DNA of 64,000 nt from Echiichthys vipera (lineage: Eukaryota > Chordata > Actinopteri > Perciformes > Trachinidae). Positions 10,153 through 20,951 of this stretch are shown piece after piece; position 1 is the stretch's first letter, and each line of letters starts with the position of its first letter. The DNA lies in NCBI GenBank assembly GCA_963691815.1, contig OY829657.1, positions 31,299,866-31,363,865 on the forward strand, read 5' to 3'. Below the pieces are notes generated by a model. It saw only the letters and a list, made by a program, of their open reading frames with translations. It was not told the DNA's origin and ran no database searches. The position numbers and the translations under genes were made by a program.

Positions 10153-11461
10153 ACAGCTTAAAAATGTCTTAACATGCTGTTCACAGCTTAAAAATGTCAT
10201 TTTCAGCATTTTCAAGCTCTGAAACACCTAAAACCACATTTGCATGGAATAGACTGTAACTTCTATTTGGAAGCTTCAAAATACAAATATCAGACTAATA
10301 TATGTTTAAGGTAGCCTAAATATGAAGAATATGTGTTTGGATTCACATTTCTATGGCATTTGGTGATTCACACATGAATCATCATTTTCAGCCTTAAGCT
10401 GTTAGAGGCTTAAAAAACGTCATATTTAGCCTTTCAAGCTCTGAAACGCCTAAAACCACGTTTGCATGGAATAAACTGTAACTTCCTATTTGGAAGCTTC
10501 AAAATACAAATCTCACACTTATAATGTGAACGGTAGGCAAAATATGAAGAATATGTGTTTGGATTCACTTTTCTAGGGCATATGGCGCATTCACACATGA
10601 AATGTCATTTTCAGCCTTTTAAAGCTCTGAAAGGCCTAAAACCACATTTGCATGGAATAGACTGTAACCTCTGTTTGGAAGCTTTAAAATACAGATCTCA
10701 CAGTAATATATGTGTAAAGTAGGCGAAATATGAAGAATATGTTTTTGGATTCACTTTTCTAGGGCATATGGCCGATTAACACATTAAATGTCATTTTCAG
10801 CCTTTTCAAGCCTTGAAACGTCTAAAACCCCGATTGCATGGAATAGACTGTAATTTCTGTTTGGAAGCTTTAAAATACAGATCTCACAGTAATATATGTG
10901 TGAGGTATCCTAAATATGAAGAATATGTGTTTTGATTCACTTTCTATGGCATATGGCCGATCACATATGAAATGTCATTTTCAGCCTTAACATGCTGTTA
11001 ACAGCTTAAAAATGTCATTTTCAGCCTTAACAAAATGGTAGAGTCTTAAAAACGTAATTTTCAGCCTTTTCAAGCTCTGAAACACCTAAAACCACTTTTG
11101 CATGGAATAGACTGTAACTTATGTTTGGAAGCTTTAAAATACAAAGCTCACAGTAATATATTTGTGAGGTAGCCTACATATGAAAATCTTTTTTGGATTC
11201 ACTTTTCTATGGCATTTGGCCGATTCACATATGAAATGTCATTTTCAGCCTTAACATGCTGTTAAACAGCTTAAAAACAACATTTTCAGTCTTTTCAAGC
11301 TCTGAAACACCTGATACCACGTTTGCATGGCATAGACTGTAACCTCTTTTTGGAAGCTTAAAATACAAATCTCAGTGATATATATGTAAGGTAACCTAAA
11401 TATGAAGAATATGTGTTTGGATTCACTTTTGTATTGCATTTGGCCGATTCACACATGACAG
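10153..11461 (+). repeat. Satellite, forward, mixed monomer lengths
   Basis: AAGCTT landmarks at 10271, 10494, 10679, 10865, 11129 and 11354 give monomers of 223, 185, 186, 264 and 225 bp. The differences come from one, two or three copies of a 39-40 bp sub-repeat (gtcattttcagcctt to cagctta): one copy in the 185-bp type, two in 225, three in 264. Other parts of the monomer are conserved. The tract ends in the gypsy element at about 11462. Confidence 0.93.
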
Positions 11462-11462
11462 G

Positions 11463-12433
11463 ATGTGGGAAACTTCTTCCCCCCTGATGTGAAGAGCCAA
11501 CCATCAGGAGGGGAGGATGCAGGCTCAGACGCACAAGAGTTAGATACTAAGACTATGGCCCCTAATCTAGTAGCCCCCTGCCCCAGGGTAAGAGTTTGCC
11601 TTGGAGGTGTACCTACTAGCCTCTTTCTAGATACAGGGTCTATGGTTACGACCATTTTTGAAAGTTTCTTCACGCAGCATTTTCAAAATGCTCCAAAGTC
11701 ATGCTGCTGGCTTCAATTGCGTGCTGCTTATGGCCTTGAAATTCCCTATGTAGGTTATGTGGAGCTGGATGTTACTGTGCTTGGTAATGTTGTACCACAG
11801 CGAGGTATTCTAGTCGTCAAAGATCCCCCAGGCCAAGCACCACCCTCAACCTTTCCTGGTGTTTTGGGCATGAATGTAATGTGCTACCACCAGTTGTTTA
11901 GTCAACATGGCTCTGAACTTTTTGATCTCCCGTGTGTGCAGCAGGCTTTACAGCACTGCCATCAGACCCAGGCTCATGCAGCTCGAGTCATAAAAGGGTT
12001 GGCGCGGGTGAGAGGTAGGCGTCCCGTGACTATACCAGGGGGTACGGTTAAGTGGGTGACTCCTACGTGTGCTTCTCATTTCAGTGAGTCCTCAGGTGCT
12101 GCCTTGATTAAGCCCTTGGATGACAGTCAGTCCCTCCCTGAGTGTGTGCTCATCTCTCCAGCCATGGTTACCATCACTAATGGCCCAGTGTATGTGCCAG
12201 TAGTAAATGTAGGAGAGGTAGATGTCCTGTTACACCCCCGCCACCCCATAGGGCTTTTGAGTTAGGCTCAGGTCATTAACTTGCCAGAGGGAGTCTCCAC
12301 TGTAAAGCAAAACTTGGGTGGGGTTATAGCTATGGTTTCCAAGCCCAAGCCAGCTCAGTTAGACAGCACATTGAGTCAATAGATTTATCGACACTTTCGG
12401 AGGCCGATCAGGGAAAGGTTAGGTCCATGCTTC
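11463..12433 (+). pseudogene. Gypsy protease region
   Basis: Frame 2 is open to a TAG at 12263-12265, about 266 codons. The retropepsin triad is DTG at 11630-11638 inside LFLDTGSMVTTI. The following 200 residues (LGMNVMCYHQLF and similar) are the long linker found between protease and RT in some fish gypsy elements. After the TAG the matching coding sequence goes on with a second stop near 12380, and a frameshift around 12370 moves the pre-RT segment to another frame. The enzyme would process the gag-pol polyprotein. No gag zinc knuckle precedes it because the element is truncated. Confidence 0.8.
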
Positions 12434-13148
12434 TTGAACATGAGACTGTGTTTGCAGCTTCCGACCTGGACCTTGGTTGCACTACTGGACAGTGTTCCCA
12501 TTAGGCAGAGGTACAGGCGTATTCCCCCCTCTGACTATGATGAAGTTAGGGCCCACATACGTCTGTTGTTGGATAGTCAGGTCATAAGGGAAAGCTGTAG
12601 CCCCTATGCCTCCCCCATTGTCCTGGTGAGAAAAAAGGATGGCACCTTAAGATTGTGTGTAGACTACAGACTGTTGAATGGCAAAACACGAAAAGATGCC
12701 TTCCCCCTCCCACGGATTGAAGAGTCACTGGATGCCCTTTCAGGAGCACAGTGGTTCTCCACTATAGATTTGGCTAGCGGCTACCATCAGGTTCCAGTCA
12801 CTGAGCAGGATAAAAGTGAAGACTGCCTTTTGCACCCCTTTTGGCCTTTTTGAGTTTCAGAGGATGCCATTTGGTCTATGTAATGCACCCAGCACGTTTC
12901 AACGACTGATGGAGCAAATGTTCGGAGATCAACACTGCCAGTCCTTGTTGCTCTATCTGGATGATGTCATTGTCTTCTCCTCCTCAGTAGATGAACACCT
13001 CAGTCGCCTGGATTTGGTTCCAGAAGGAAGGATTAAAGGTCAAGCTCGAGAAATGCAACTTCCTCCGGCAGCAGGTCCAGTATTTGGGGCATGTAGTTGC
13101 TGCCTCAGGTGTCTCCACAGACCCCAAAAAGATTGCTGCCGTGGCTGA
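12434..13148 (+). pseudogene. Gypsy reverse transcriptase, frameshifted
   Basis: The RT palm is recognisable: YASPIVLVRKKDGTLRLCVD, FSTIDLASGYHQ (motif A), PFGLCNAPSTFQRLM, and YLDD at 12954-12965 with both catalytic aspartates. The frame shifts near 12820 between the EQDK segment and the CTPFGLFEF segment, and again near 13010, where HLSRLDLV gives way to QKEGLKVKLEKCNF in the next frame. The thumb region reads SFLGFASYYRHFV further on. Motif order and wording are Ty3/gypsy, unlike the ERV at 6200. The enzyme copies element RNA into DNA; this copy cannot make a full protein. Confidence 0.88.
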
Positions 13149-14046
13149 CTGGGCCACCCCAGGAACTGTTGCAGACCTTAGGTCTTTTCTTGGTTTTGCC
13201 AGTTACTACAGACATTTTGTCCAGGGTTTAGCCAAGCTGGCTGCTCCTCTCCACAAGGTGGTCGCTGAACTGGTTGGGAAGAAGAACCGTCAAGGAAAGG
13301 GGATTGCTCTGATGGGCTCCTGGACCTCCCGATGTGAAAACAGTTTCAGAGAGCTCAAAGAAAGGTTGGTGTCATCACCCGTGCTCGCCTATTCTAACTT
13401 CAAACTGCCTTTTGTTTTAGAGGTGGATGCCAGCCATGAAGGTCTGGGGGCAGTCCCTTCCCAGGAGCAGGATGGCCAGGTCCGACCCATTGCTTACGCC
13501 AGCCGGAGCCTCCACCCTGCTGAGAAGAATTACAGCTCTGTGAAGCTTGAGTTCTTAGGCATGAAGTGGGCAATGACTCAAATGTTTCGTGAGTATCTGC
13601 TGGGGCATAAGTGTGTGGTCTGGACAGACCATAATCCCCTCAGCCATCTGACCACAGCCAAATTGGTTGTTACCGAACAACGCTGGGTGGCAGAACTGGC
13701 AGTCTTTGACTACACCGTGCGATACCGTTCTGGGCGGTGCAACCAGAATGCAGACGCTTTGTCGAGGCAGCATCCACCGGGGGATGACACAGTAGCCAGT
13801 CTAGCGCGCCCTGGGACTTCGGTGCCAGAGATGGTCCACAAATGTGTTGTGGAAATTGAGGTACCTGTCCAACATGCCATCTCTGCTGTCCCAGAAAGTT
13901 CAACTGATGACCTGAAAGCACTGCAAGGAGCTGATCCGACTATAAGTGCCGTCCTCCCTTTCTTCCACCATAAGCGAATGCCAGGCAGAGCAGAAAGGCA
14001 GAGACTCCATCCTGCAGCCCTGGGGTTGCTACGACAGTGGGACTGA
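13149..14046 (+). pseudogene. Gypsy RNase H and linker
   Basis: In the frame that starts near 12991 the coding stretch is open to TGA at 14044-14046. The RNase H core includes FVLEVDASHEGLGAV, PIAYASRSLHPAEKNYSS, KLEFLGMKWAM and VWTDHNPL, with the catalytic Asp and Glu positions visible. The tail reads RYRSGRCNQNADALSRQHP, the usual end of this domain. The linker to integrase ends in LLRQWD and a stop, after which the frame changes again. RNase H removes the RNA strand during reverse transcription. Confidence 0.87.
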
Positions 14047-15545
14047 CTCACTTCAAGTAATGGACTCCTGTACAGAGTTTTCCAACGACCTGATGCTGGG
14101 GAGTGTATCTACCAGCTTGTGCTTCCAGAGAGCCTGAGGGAAGGAGTATTCCAGCAACTGCACAGTCACCACGGCCACCAGGGTGTCGAGCGCACTACAG
14201 AGCTGATCCGAGAGAGGTGTTACTGGCCAGGTATGGGGGACATGATTAAAGTCTGGTGCCAGAAATGTGAGAGATGCAGTGTTGCTAAAGATACACAACC
14301 ACGGATCCGGGCTCCCATGGGCCACTGGCTGGCCTCTAAACCAAATGAGATTTTGGCTATTGACTTTTCATACTTGGAGCCTGCTCAAGACGGGAGGGAG
14401 CAAGTGTTGGTGCTGACTGATGTTTTCTCCAAGTTTACGCAGGTTTTTCCCACTAGAGATCAGCGGGCCTCAGCGGTGGCAGAGATCCTGACCAAAGAGT
14501 GGTTCTACAAATATGGTGTCCCGACTCGGCTGCACTCTGATCAAGGCCACAGTTTTGAGAACAAAATAATTCACCAGTTGTGTCATCTGTATAATATCAC
14601 GAAGTCCAGGACCACCCCATATCACCCTCAAGGAAATGCCCAATGTTAGCGGTTCAACAGAACTCTTCATGACCTCCTTCGCACACTGTCAGTTGAACAG
14701 AAACATAGATGGCCAACATGTCTCCCACAGGTACTGTTCAGCTACAATACCACACCTCACCAAACTACAGGTCAGTCTCCCTTTTTGTTGATGTTTGGTC
14801 GGCCAGCTGCCAATAGATTTCCTCTTAGGTCGTGTGGAAGAGCCCACCTCAGGGGACGTGTGTGACTGGGTTTGGGAGCATCAGCGGCGCCTGCAGGTGG
14901 CAGTGGGAAATGCCCGGGAACGGATGAGGCAAGCTGCTGCTCAACGAAAGGAGAAGGCAGACAGACAGGCCGAAGACAAGGCGTTACCGGTTGGACAACA
15001 TGTCTACCTCCGCAATCATTCCCGAGGGCGGAATAAAATCCAGGATGCCTGGGCCCCTGAAGTCTTCCAGGTGGTGAAAGCTCCTGAGCCAGGAGGTGTA
15101 GTATATGCTGTTGCCCCAAAATGAAGACCAACAGAGGCACGTCATGTTCATCGTTCCCAGCTCAAACCATTGCTTGGCCCTGGATCTCCTCCTGCCCTTG
15201 TAGTTAGGCAAAACACTCCAGCGACTAACTTGGACACAGAGGAGTGCCCCCGGTGGATGGTGGTCAGACATCTCCCTGAGTCAAGTAATCCTCAGCAAGC
15301 CAGAAGGCAGACTCCACCTGACGTGGGCCAACAGTTACCAGGAGCAGCACCACCTGTGACTTCTCCCAGTACCAGTTCCTGCCCAGTCTCTGGCCCTCCG
15401 GTGGTAAGGCGTACATCTCGTGAAACGGCTGGTACACACTCAAATCCTCACAATCTGCCAGTGTCAATGGGGGCTAGGGCTAATGGGGTTGCAAGTTCCC
15501 AGGCAGTCGGTGCTAGTTCTGCTATAGCCATTTTTAGACCATGTT
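14047..15545 (+). pseudogene. Gypsy integrase and C-terminal region, catalytic Glu lost
   Basis: The HHCC zinc domain (HHGHQGVERT followed by CQKCERC) and the core D residues are present: Asp in AIDFSYLE at 14362-14364 and Asp in HSDQGHSFE at 14539-14541. The third catalytic position, 35 residues after the second Asp, is a TAG stop at 14647-14649 in GNAQC-stop-RFNRTLH, where these enzymes have Glu. The frame then continues to LLMFGRPA, shifts near 14810, runs to a TGA at 15120, and shows a basic HRSQLKP segment and a Pro/Ser-rich tail to about 15545. No chromodomain was recognised. Confidence 0.85.
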
Positions 15546-15566
15546 CTTAATTGTCGGGTCGCCAAT

Positions 15567-15587
15567 AAAAAAAAAACAGGGGTAGAA
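15567..15587 (+). other. Polypurine tract before the gypsy 3' LTR
   Basis: A run of ten A residues, then caggggtagaa, directly before TGTAGCAGG. This is where plus-strand DNA synthesis starts in LTR retrotransposons, and it fixes the LTR start at 15588. Confidence 0.7.
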
Positions 15588-16896
15588 TGTAGCAGGTAGA
15601 TGGCAGCCATAGGGTAAAATGTCCCTCGCCCATAGCCATACTTTACTTCTGGGTCTTAATTGACCTGCTGTGCATCATACATAAGCTGTGGCATGCCGAT
15701 GCTCTCTCTCTTTTTTCCTCCTTGGTCCATGACTGTGTGAGGGTGCGTCTGCGGTCCTGGTTCAGTGTGGTGCAGGCTTCTCCTTTCGTCTCTGACGGTG
15801 TCGTCGTGTGTGAGTCTGCTGTCCTGCTCCAGCGTGGTGCGGGCTTCTCCCTTCGTCTCTGACGGTGACGGCGTGTGTGAGTCTGCTCTCCTGGTCCAGC
15901 GTGGTGCCGGCTTCTCCCCTCGTCTCTGACGGTGACGCCGTGTGTGAGTCTGCTGTCCTGGTCCAGCGTGGTGCCGGCTTCTCCCCTCGTCTCTGACGGT
16001 GACGCCGTGTGTGAGTCTGCTGTCCTGGTCCAGCGTGGTGCCGGCTTCTCCCCTCGTCTCTGACGGTGACGCCGTGTGTGAGTCTGCTGTCCTGGTCCAG
16101 CGTGGTGCGGGCTTATATGAAAAACTTTGCGGAAGCTGTGAGTAGTGTATGGGGATTGCCACTGCTGTTTTGTTTTGCTTAGGTTTTGTTGCATTTAGTT
16201 TGTTTGCTGTGACTTGGTTGTTAAGTTTCTATGTAGGTTATTTCATTTTGTTGTTTTTTTGTATGAAGTTAATTCTTCTGGGCTGGGTTTATTTCTGCTT
16301 TTGTCCCAATTAATTTGTTATTCCGACCAAGGAGGAAAAGAAACTAACAGAGCTGCAATGTCTATTTGTTTTTATTGTATGAAGATTTAATGTGTTTCTC
16401 TCTCTGTGAATGCTGTAGGGGCAGCGGCAAGTGAGGCCGGTCAGTGGTGGAGGGTTAGGGGACAGAGTTTCTCACCTGTACTTCACACCCCTTCTGATTT
16501 TGTGTGCTTGGTAATTATATTTGCACGTCCCTCACAATTTATAGTTGATCCCTTTCTTCTGTTTGGTTTTGCTGTGTGCATGTGTGTAGGACCCCGGAGT
16601 GGGGTGAGTGCTCTGTCCCTCTGCGGTCTGCGGCTTCGGCCGCCCATCCTCAGTACACTCCTCGTCATTTTTTAACCGCTAGCTTTAATAAATTGTATCT
16701 TTTACTATTGATGTTGGCAGCTCTGTAAATAAAATTGTAAGTCTAGGTGGGAAACACCCTTGCCTCGGTCCATCATTTTTGTCGATCTGTATCAGTAAAA
16801 GGATCTGTGGATTTATTGGGCGATTGAAGTATTTAAAGTGCTGATAAGATTTGAAATTGATGTTGAAATCGCGGGCCTTGCCACGGTCTGGTCACA
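15588..16896 (+). repeat. 3' LTR of the gypsy element (candidate bounds)
   Basis: Starts TGTAGCAGG right after the polypurine tract and ends GGTCTGGTCACA where satellite resumes, giving TG...CA ends and about 1,309 bp. It holds a 67-bp minisatellite (15735-16110) and AATAAA-like signals near 16686 and 16729. No 5' LTR exists in the window, so the bounds cannot be confirmed by pairing; part of the segment could be other sequence. Confidence 0.62.
15735..16110. repeat. 67-bp minisatellite inside the LTR
   Basis: The marker gacggtg occurs at 15794, 15861, 15928, 15995 and 16062, exactly 67 bp apart, with a partial unit on each side. The central units are almost identical. Since 67 is not a multiple of three, each unit is read in a new frame, which creates two long overlapping minus-strand open frames (RHHAGPG-type repeats) that I do not treat as genes. 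Confidence 0.93.
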
Positions 16897-19088
16897 TTCG
16901 GCATATGGCCGATTCACACATGAAATGTCATTTTCAGCATTAACATGTTGTTAGAGGCTTAAAAACGTAATTTAAAGCCTTTTCAAGCTCTGAAACGCCT
17001 AAAACCACCTTTGCATGGAATAGACTGTAACTTCTGTTTGGAAGCTTAAAATACAAATCTCACAGTAATGTATGTGAAAGGTAGCCTAAATATGAAGAAT
17101 ATGTGTTTGGATTCACTTTTATGTGGCATATGGCCGGTTCACATATGAAATGTCATTTTCAGCCTTAACATACAGTTAACAGCTTAAAAGAGTCATTTTC
17201 AGCCTTTTCAAGCTCTGCAACACCTAAAACAAGGTTTGCATGGAATAGACTGTAACTTCTGTTTGGAAGCTTTAAAATACAGATCTCACAGTAATATATT
17301 TGTGAGGTAGCCTAAATATGAAAATCTGTGCTTGGATTCACTTTTCTATGGCATATGGCCGATTCACACATGAAATGTAATTTTCAGCCTTAACATGCTG
17401 TTAGAGGCTAAAAACGTCATTTTCAGCCTTTTCAGGCTCTGCAACACCCAAAACAACGTTTGCATGGAATAGACTGTAACTTCTGTTTGAAAGCTTTAAA
17501 ATACAGATCTCGGAGTAATATATGTGTAAGGTAGCCTAAATATTAAAATCTGTGTTTGGATTCACTTTTCTATGGCATATGGCCCATTCACATATGAAAT
17601 GTCATTTTCAGACTTAACATGCTGGTAACAGCTTAAAAACGTAATTTAAAGCCTTTTCAAGCTCTGAAACGCCTAAAACCACCTTTGCATGGAATAGACT
17701 GTAACTTCTGTTTGGAAGCTTAAAATACAAATCTCACAGTAATGTATGTGAAAGGTAGCCTAAATATGAAGAATATGTGTTTGGATTCACTTTTATGTGG
17801 CATATGGCCGGTTCACATATGAAATGTCATTTTCAGCCTTAACATACAGTTAACAGCTTAAAAGAGTCATTTTCAGCCTTTTCAAGCTCTGCAACACCTA
17901 AAACAAGGTTTGCATGGAATAGACTGTAACTTCTGTTTGGAAGCTTTAAAATACAGATCTCACAGTAATATATTTGTGAGGTAGCCTAAATATGAAAATC
18001 TGTGCTTGGATTCACTTTTCTATGGCATATGGCCGATTCACACATGAAATGTAATTTTCAGCCTTAACATGCTGTTAGAGGCTAAAAACGTCATTTTCAG
18101 CCTTTTCAGGCTCTGCAACACCCAAAACAACGTTTGCATGGAATAGACTGTAACTTCTGTTTGAAAGCTTTAAAATACAGATCTCGGAGTAATATATGTG
18201 TAAGGTAGCCTAAATATTAAAATCTGTGTTTGGATTCACTTTTCTATGGCATATGGCCCATTCACATATGAAATGTCATTTTCAGACTTAACATGCTGGT
18301 AACAGCTTAAAAACTTCATTTTCAGCCTTTTCAAGCTCTGCAACACCTAAAACCACGTTTGCATGGAATAGACTGTAACTTCTGTTTGGAAGCTTAAAAT
18401 ACAAATCTCACAGTAATATATGTGAAAGGTAGCCTAAATATGAAGAAAATGTGTTTGGATTCACTTTTATGTGGCATATGGCCGGTTCACATATGAAATG
18501 TCATTTTCAGCCTTAACATACAGTTAACAGCTTAAAAGTGTCATTTTCAGCCTTTTCAAGCTCTGCAACACCTAAAACAAGGTTTGCATGGAATAGACTG
18601 TAACTTCTGTTTGGAAGCTTTAAAATACAGATCTCACAGTAATATATTTGTGAGGTAGCCTAAATATGAAAATCTGTGCTTGGATTCACTTTTCTATGGC
18701 ATATGGCCGAGTCACACATGAAATGTAATTTTCAGCCTTAACATGCTGTTAGAGGCTAAAAACGTCATTTTCAGCCTTTTCAAGCTCTGCAACACCTAAA
18801 ACAACGTTTGCATGGAATAGACTGTAACTTCTGTTTGAACGCTTTAAAATACAGATCTCGGAGTAATATATGTGTAAGGTAGCCTAAATATTAAAATCTG
18901 TGTTTGGATTCACTTTTCTATGGCATATGGCCCATTCACATATGAAATGTCATTTTCAGACTTAACATGCTGGTAACAGCTTAAAAACTTCATTTTCAGC
19001 CTTTTCAAGCTCCGAATCACCTAAAACCACGTTTGCATGGAATAGACTGTAACTTCTATTTGGAAGCTTTAAAATACAAATCTCACAG
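16897..19088 (+). repeat. Satellite, forward, last block before the inversion
   Basis: About ten monomers of 224-225 bp (AAGCTT at 17042, 17267, 17491, 17716 and so on). Most of it is a trimeric higher-order repeat, listed separately. It ends at ctcacag (19082-19088), after which monomers run in the opposite direction. Confidence 0.95.
16967..18988 (+). repeat. 674-bp trimeric higher-order repeat, three copies
   Basis: Copies at 16967-17640, 17641-18314 and 18315-18988 are each three monomers (225+224+225 bp). Copies 1 and 2 look almost identical (both have gtaatttaaagcc at the start, aatgtatgtgaaagg and cttaaaagagtc), while copy 3 differs at several of these sites, so the 1/2 duplication is the most recent. 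Confidence 0.92.
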
Positions 19089-20173
19089 GCTGGGAATGAG
19101 ATTTCATGTGTGAGTGGGCCAAATGCCAGAGAAAAGTGAATTCAACCACATAATATCACATTTAGGCTGCCTTTCACATATATTACTGTAAGATTTGTAT
19201 TTGAAAGCTTCGAAACTGAAGTTACAGTCTCTTCCATGCAAATGTGTTTTAGGTGTTTCAGAGCTTGAAAAGGCTGTAAATGAGGTTTTGAAGCGTTTAA
19301 GCGCTTGCTAAGGCTGGAAAGGACATTTCATGTGTAAATAGGCCAAATGCAATAGAAAAGTGAATGACATTTCATGTGTGAATCAGCCAAATGCCATAGA
19401 AAAATGACATCAACAACATATTAGCATATATAGGCTGCCTCGCAAATATATTACTGTGAGATTTGAATTTTAAAGCTTCCAAACTAAAGTTACAGTCTCT
19501 TCCATGCAAACGTGGTATTAGGCGTTTCAGAGCTTGAAAAGGCTGTAAATGACGGTTTGAAGCGTTTAAGCGCTTGTTAAGGCTGGAAATGACATTTCAT
19601 CGTTAAATAGGCCAAATGCAATAGAAAAGTGAAATCAACCACATATTATTCATAGTTAGGCTGCCTTGCACATATATCACTGTGAGATTTGTATTTGAAA
19701 GCTTCTTAACAGAAGTTACAGTCTCTTCCATGCAAACAGGGTTTAGGCGTTTCAGAGCTCTAAAAGGCTGTAAATGAGGTTTTAAAGCGTTTAAGCGCTT
19801 GTTGAGGCTGGAAATGACATTTCATGGTTAAATAGTCCAAAAGCAATAGAAGAGTGAAATTAACCACATATTATTCATAGTAAGGCTGCCTCGCACCTGT
19901 ATTACTGTGAGATTTGTATTGGAAAGCTTCTAAAGCGGAGTTACAGTCGCTTCCATGCGAACGTGGCTTTAAGTGTTTCAGAGCCTGAAAAGGCTGTAAA
20001 TGAGGGATTTGAATCGTTTAACTGCTTCTTAAGGCTGGAAACGACATTTCATGTGTAAATCGGCCAAATGCTATTGAAAAGTGAAATCAACCACATATTA
20101 TTCATGGTTAGGCTGCCTCGCACCTGTATTACTGTGAGATTTGTATTGGAAAGCTTCTAAAGCGGAGTTACAG
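19089..20173 (-). repeat. Satellite, reverse orientation, variant monomers
   Basis: Orientation flips at 19088/19089. Monomers read gaaagcttc...ggctggaaatgacattt. AAGCTT positions 19205 and 19473 are 268 bp apart because a 43-bp piece (gacatttcatgtgt onward) is duplicated at 19322 and 19365. From about 19880 the monomers carry the cacctgtatt and gcggagtt variants that continue right of the LINE, so the LINE at 20174 interrupts one homogenised block. Confidence 0.93.
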
Positions 20174-20222
20174 TTCAATTCAATTCAATTCAATTCAATT
20201 CAATTCAATTCAATTCAATTCA
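20174..20222. repeat. (ttgaa)n 3' tail of the LINE
   Basis: About ten copies of caatt/ttgaa in a row, joined to the 3' UTR. It marks the 3' terminus of the LINE and serves as its template-primed repeat end. Confidence 0.93.
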
Positions 20223-20951
20223 AAAAACTTTATTTGTCCCCGGGGGGCAATTCAGGGCACACAGAGCAGCCAATCAAGACAGTGCAATTATACAAAAAAA
20301 CATTTTAACCTAACACAAGAATAAAGTGTAAAAGAAGAGTAAGTGTCAGGATGTTAGTGTGTTAGTACAGGTAGGATAAGTGTCAGGATGTTAGTGTGTT
20401 AGTACAGGTTAGATACAGAGAACATCGTCGGCGTGAGATGTAGAAAGACATGTGTGTATCAGATGTAAGCAGACATGTGAACGGGTGTATAAGATGTAAA
20501 CAATGTAAACATGCAGTAGACTGTTGAAACAGGTATAAACAGAACTGTAGTGCAGAGAAGATATAAGTGGACAGTGATCAGATTCAGATGAGGTCAGACA
20601 TGATACATGTGTGTAATGAGCAGACGTAAACCAGTAGTTCACAGCTTTGAGGACAGGAGTGGAGGTAGATAGCCAGTTCACGTGTCCGGTAAGTGTCCAG
20701 GGGGGGGGGGGGGTGTCCAGGGGGTGAAGGTGTCCAGGGAAGGTGTCAGGGGTGGGAAGGGGGGCTGATGGTGATGGTGTCCAGGGAGGGTGTCTGGAGA
20801 GGGGAGGAGGAGGGGTGAAGGGAGGGGTGTCCGGGGGGGAGAGGTGTCCAGGGAGGGTGTCTGGAGTGGGGGGTGATGGTGTCCGGGGGGGGGGGGGGGT
20901 GAAGTGTCCAGGGGAGGGTGTCAAGAGTGGGGAGGGGGATGGTCAGAGGGG
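20223..20951 (-). other. 3' UTR of the LINE, with G-rich minisatellite
   Basis: Holds a 37-bp direct duplication (aagtgtcaggatgttagtgt at 20341 and 20378) and, at 20690-20945, degenerate ggtgtccaggg(a)gg units with two long G runs (at about 20700 and 20886). The plus strand is G-rich, so the LINE RNA is C-rich here. Proline-rich open frames through this stretch are repeat by-products. Confidence 0.75.

Larger units (their letters stand above)
11462..16896 (+). mobile_element. 5'-truncated Ty3/gypsy retrotransposon with 3' LTR
   Basis: The domain order protease, reverse transcriptase, RNase H, integrase is the Ty3/gypsy order. It starts abruptly next to satellite at 11462 with no gag and no 5' LTR, and ends with a polypurine tract and a TG...CA LTR-like block at 15588-16896. 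The satellite box ggccgattcacacatgaaatg flanks both ends (ending near 11459; resuming near 16906), so the satellite is slightly duplicated across the insertion instead of showing a simple short target duplication. Many frameshifts and stops show it is dead. Confidence 0.85.

Noticed and set aside
15643..16194. Two overlapping long minus-strand open frames rich in RHHAGPG/SETRGEA repeats
   Set aside because: They are the 67-bp minisatellite read in rotating frames; both frames being open together shows low stop content, not coding.
20697..20910. G-quadruplex in the LINE RNA
   Set aside because: The G runs are on the plus strand; the LINE transcript from the minus strand is C-rich here.
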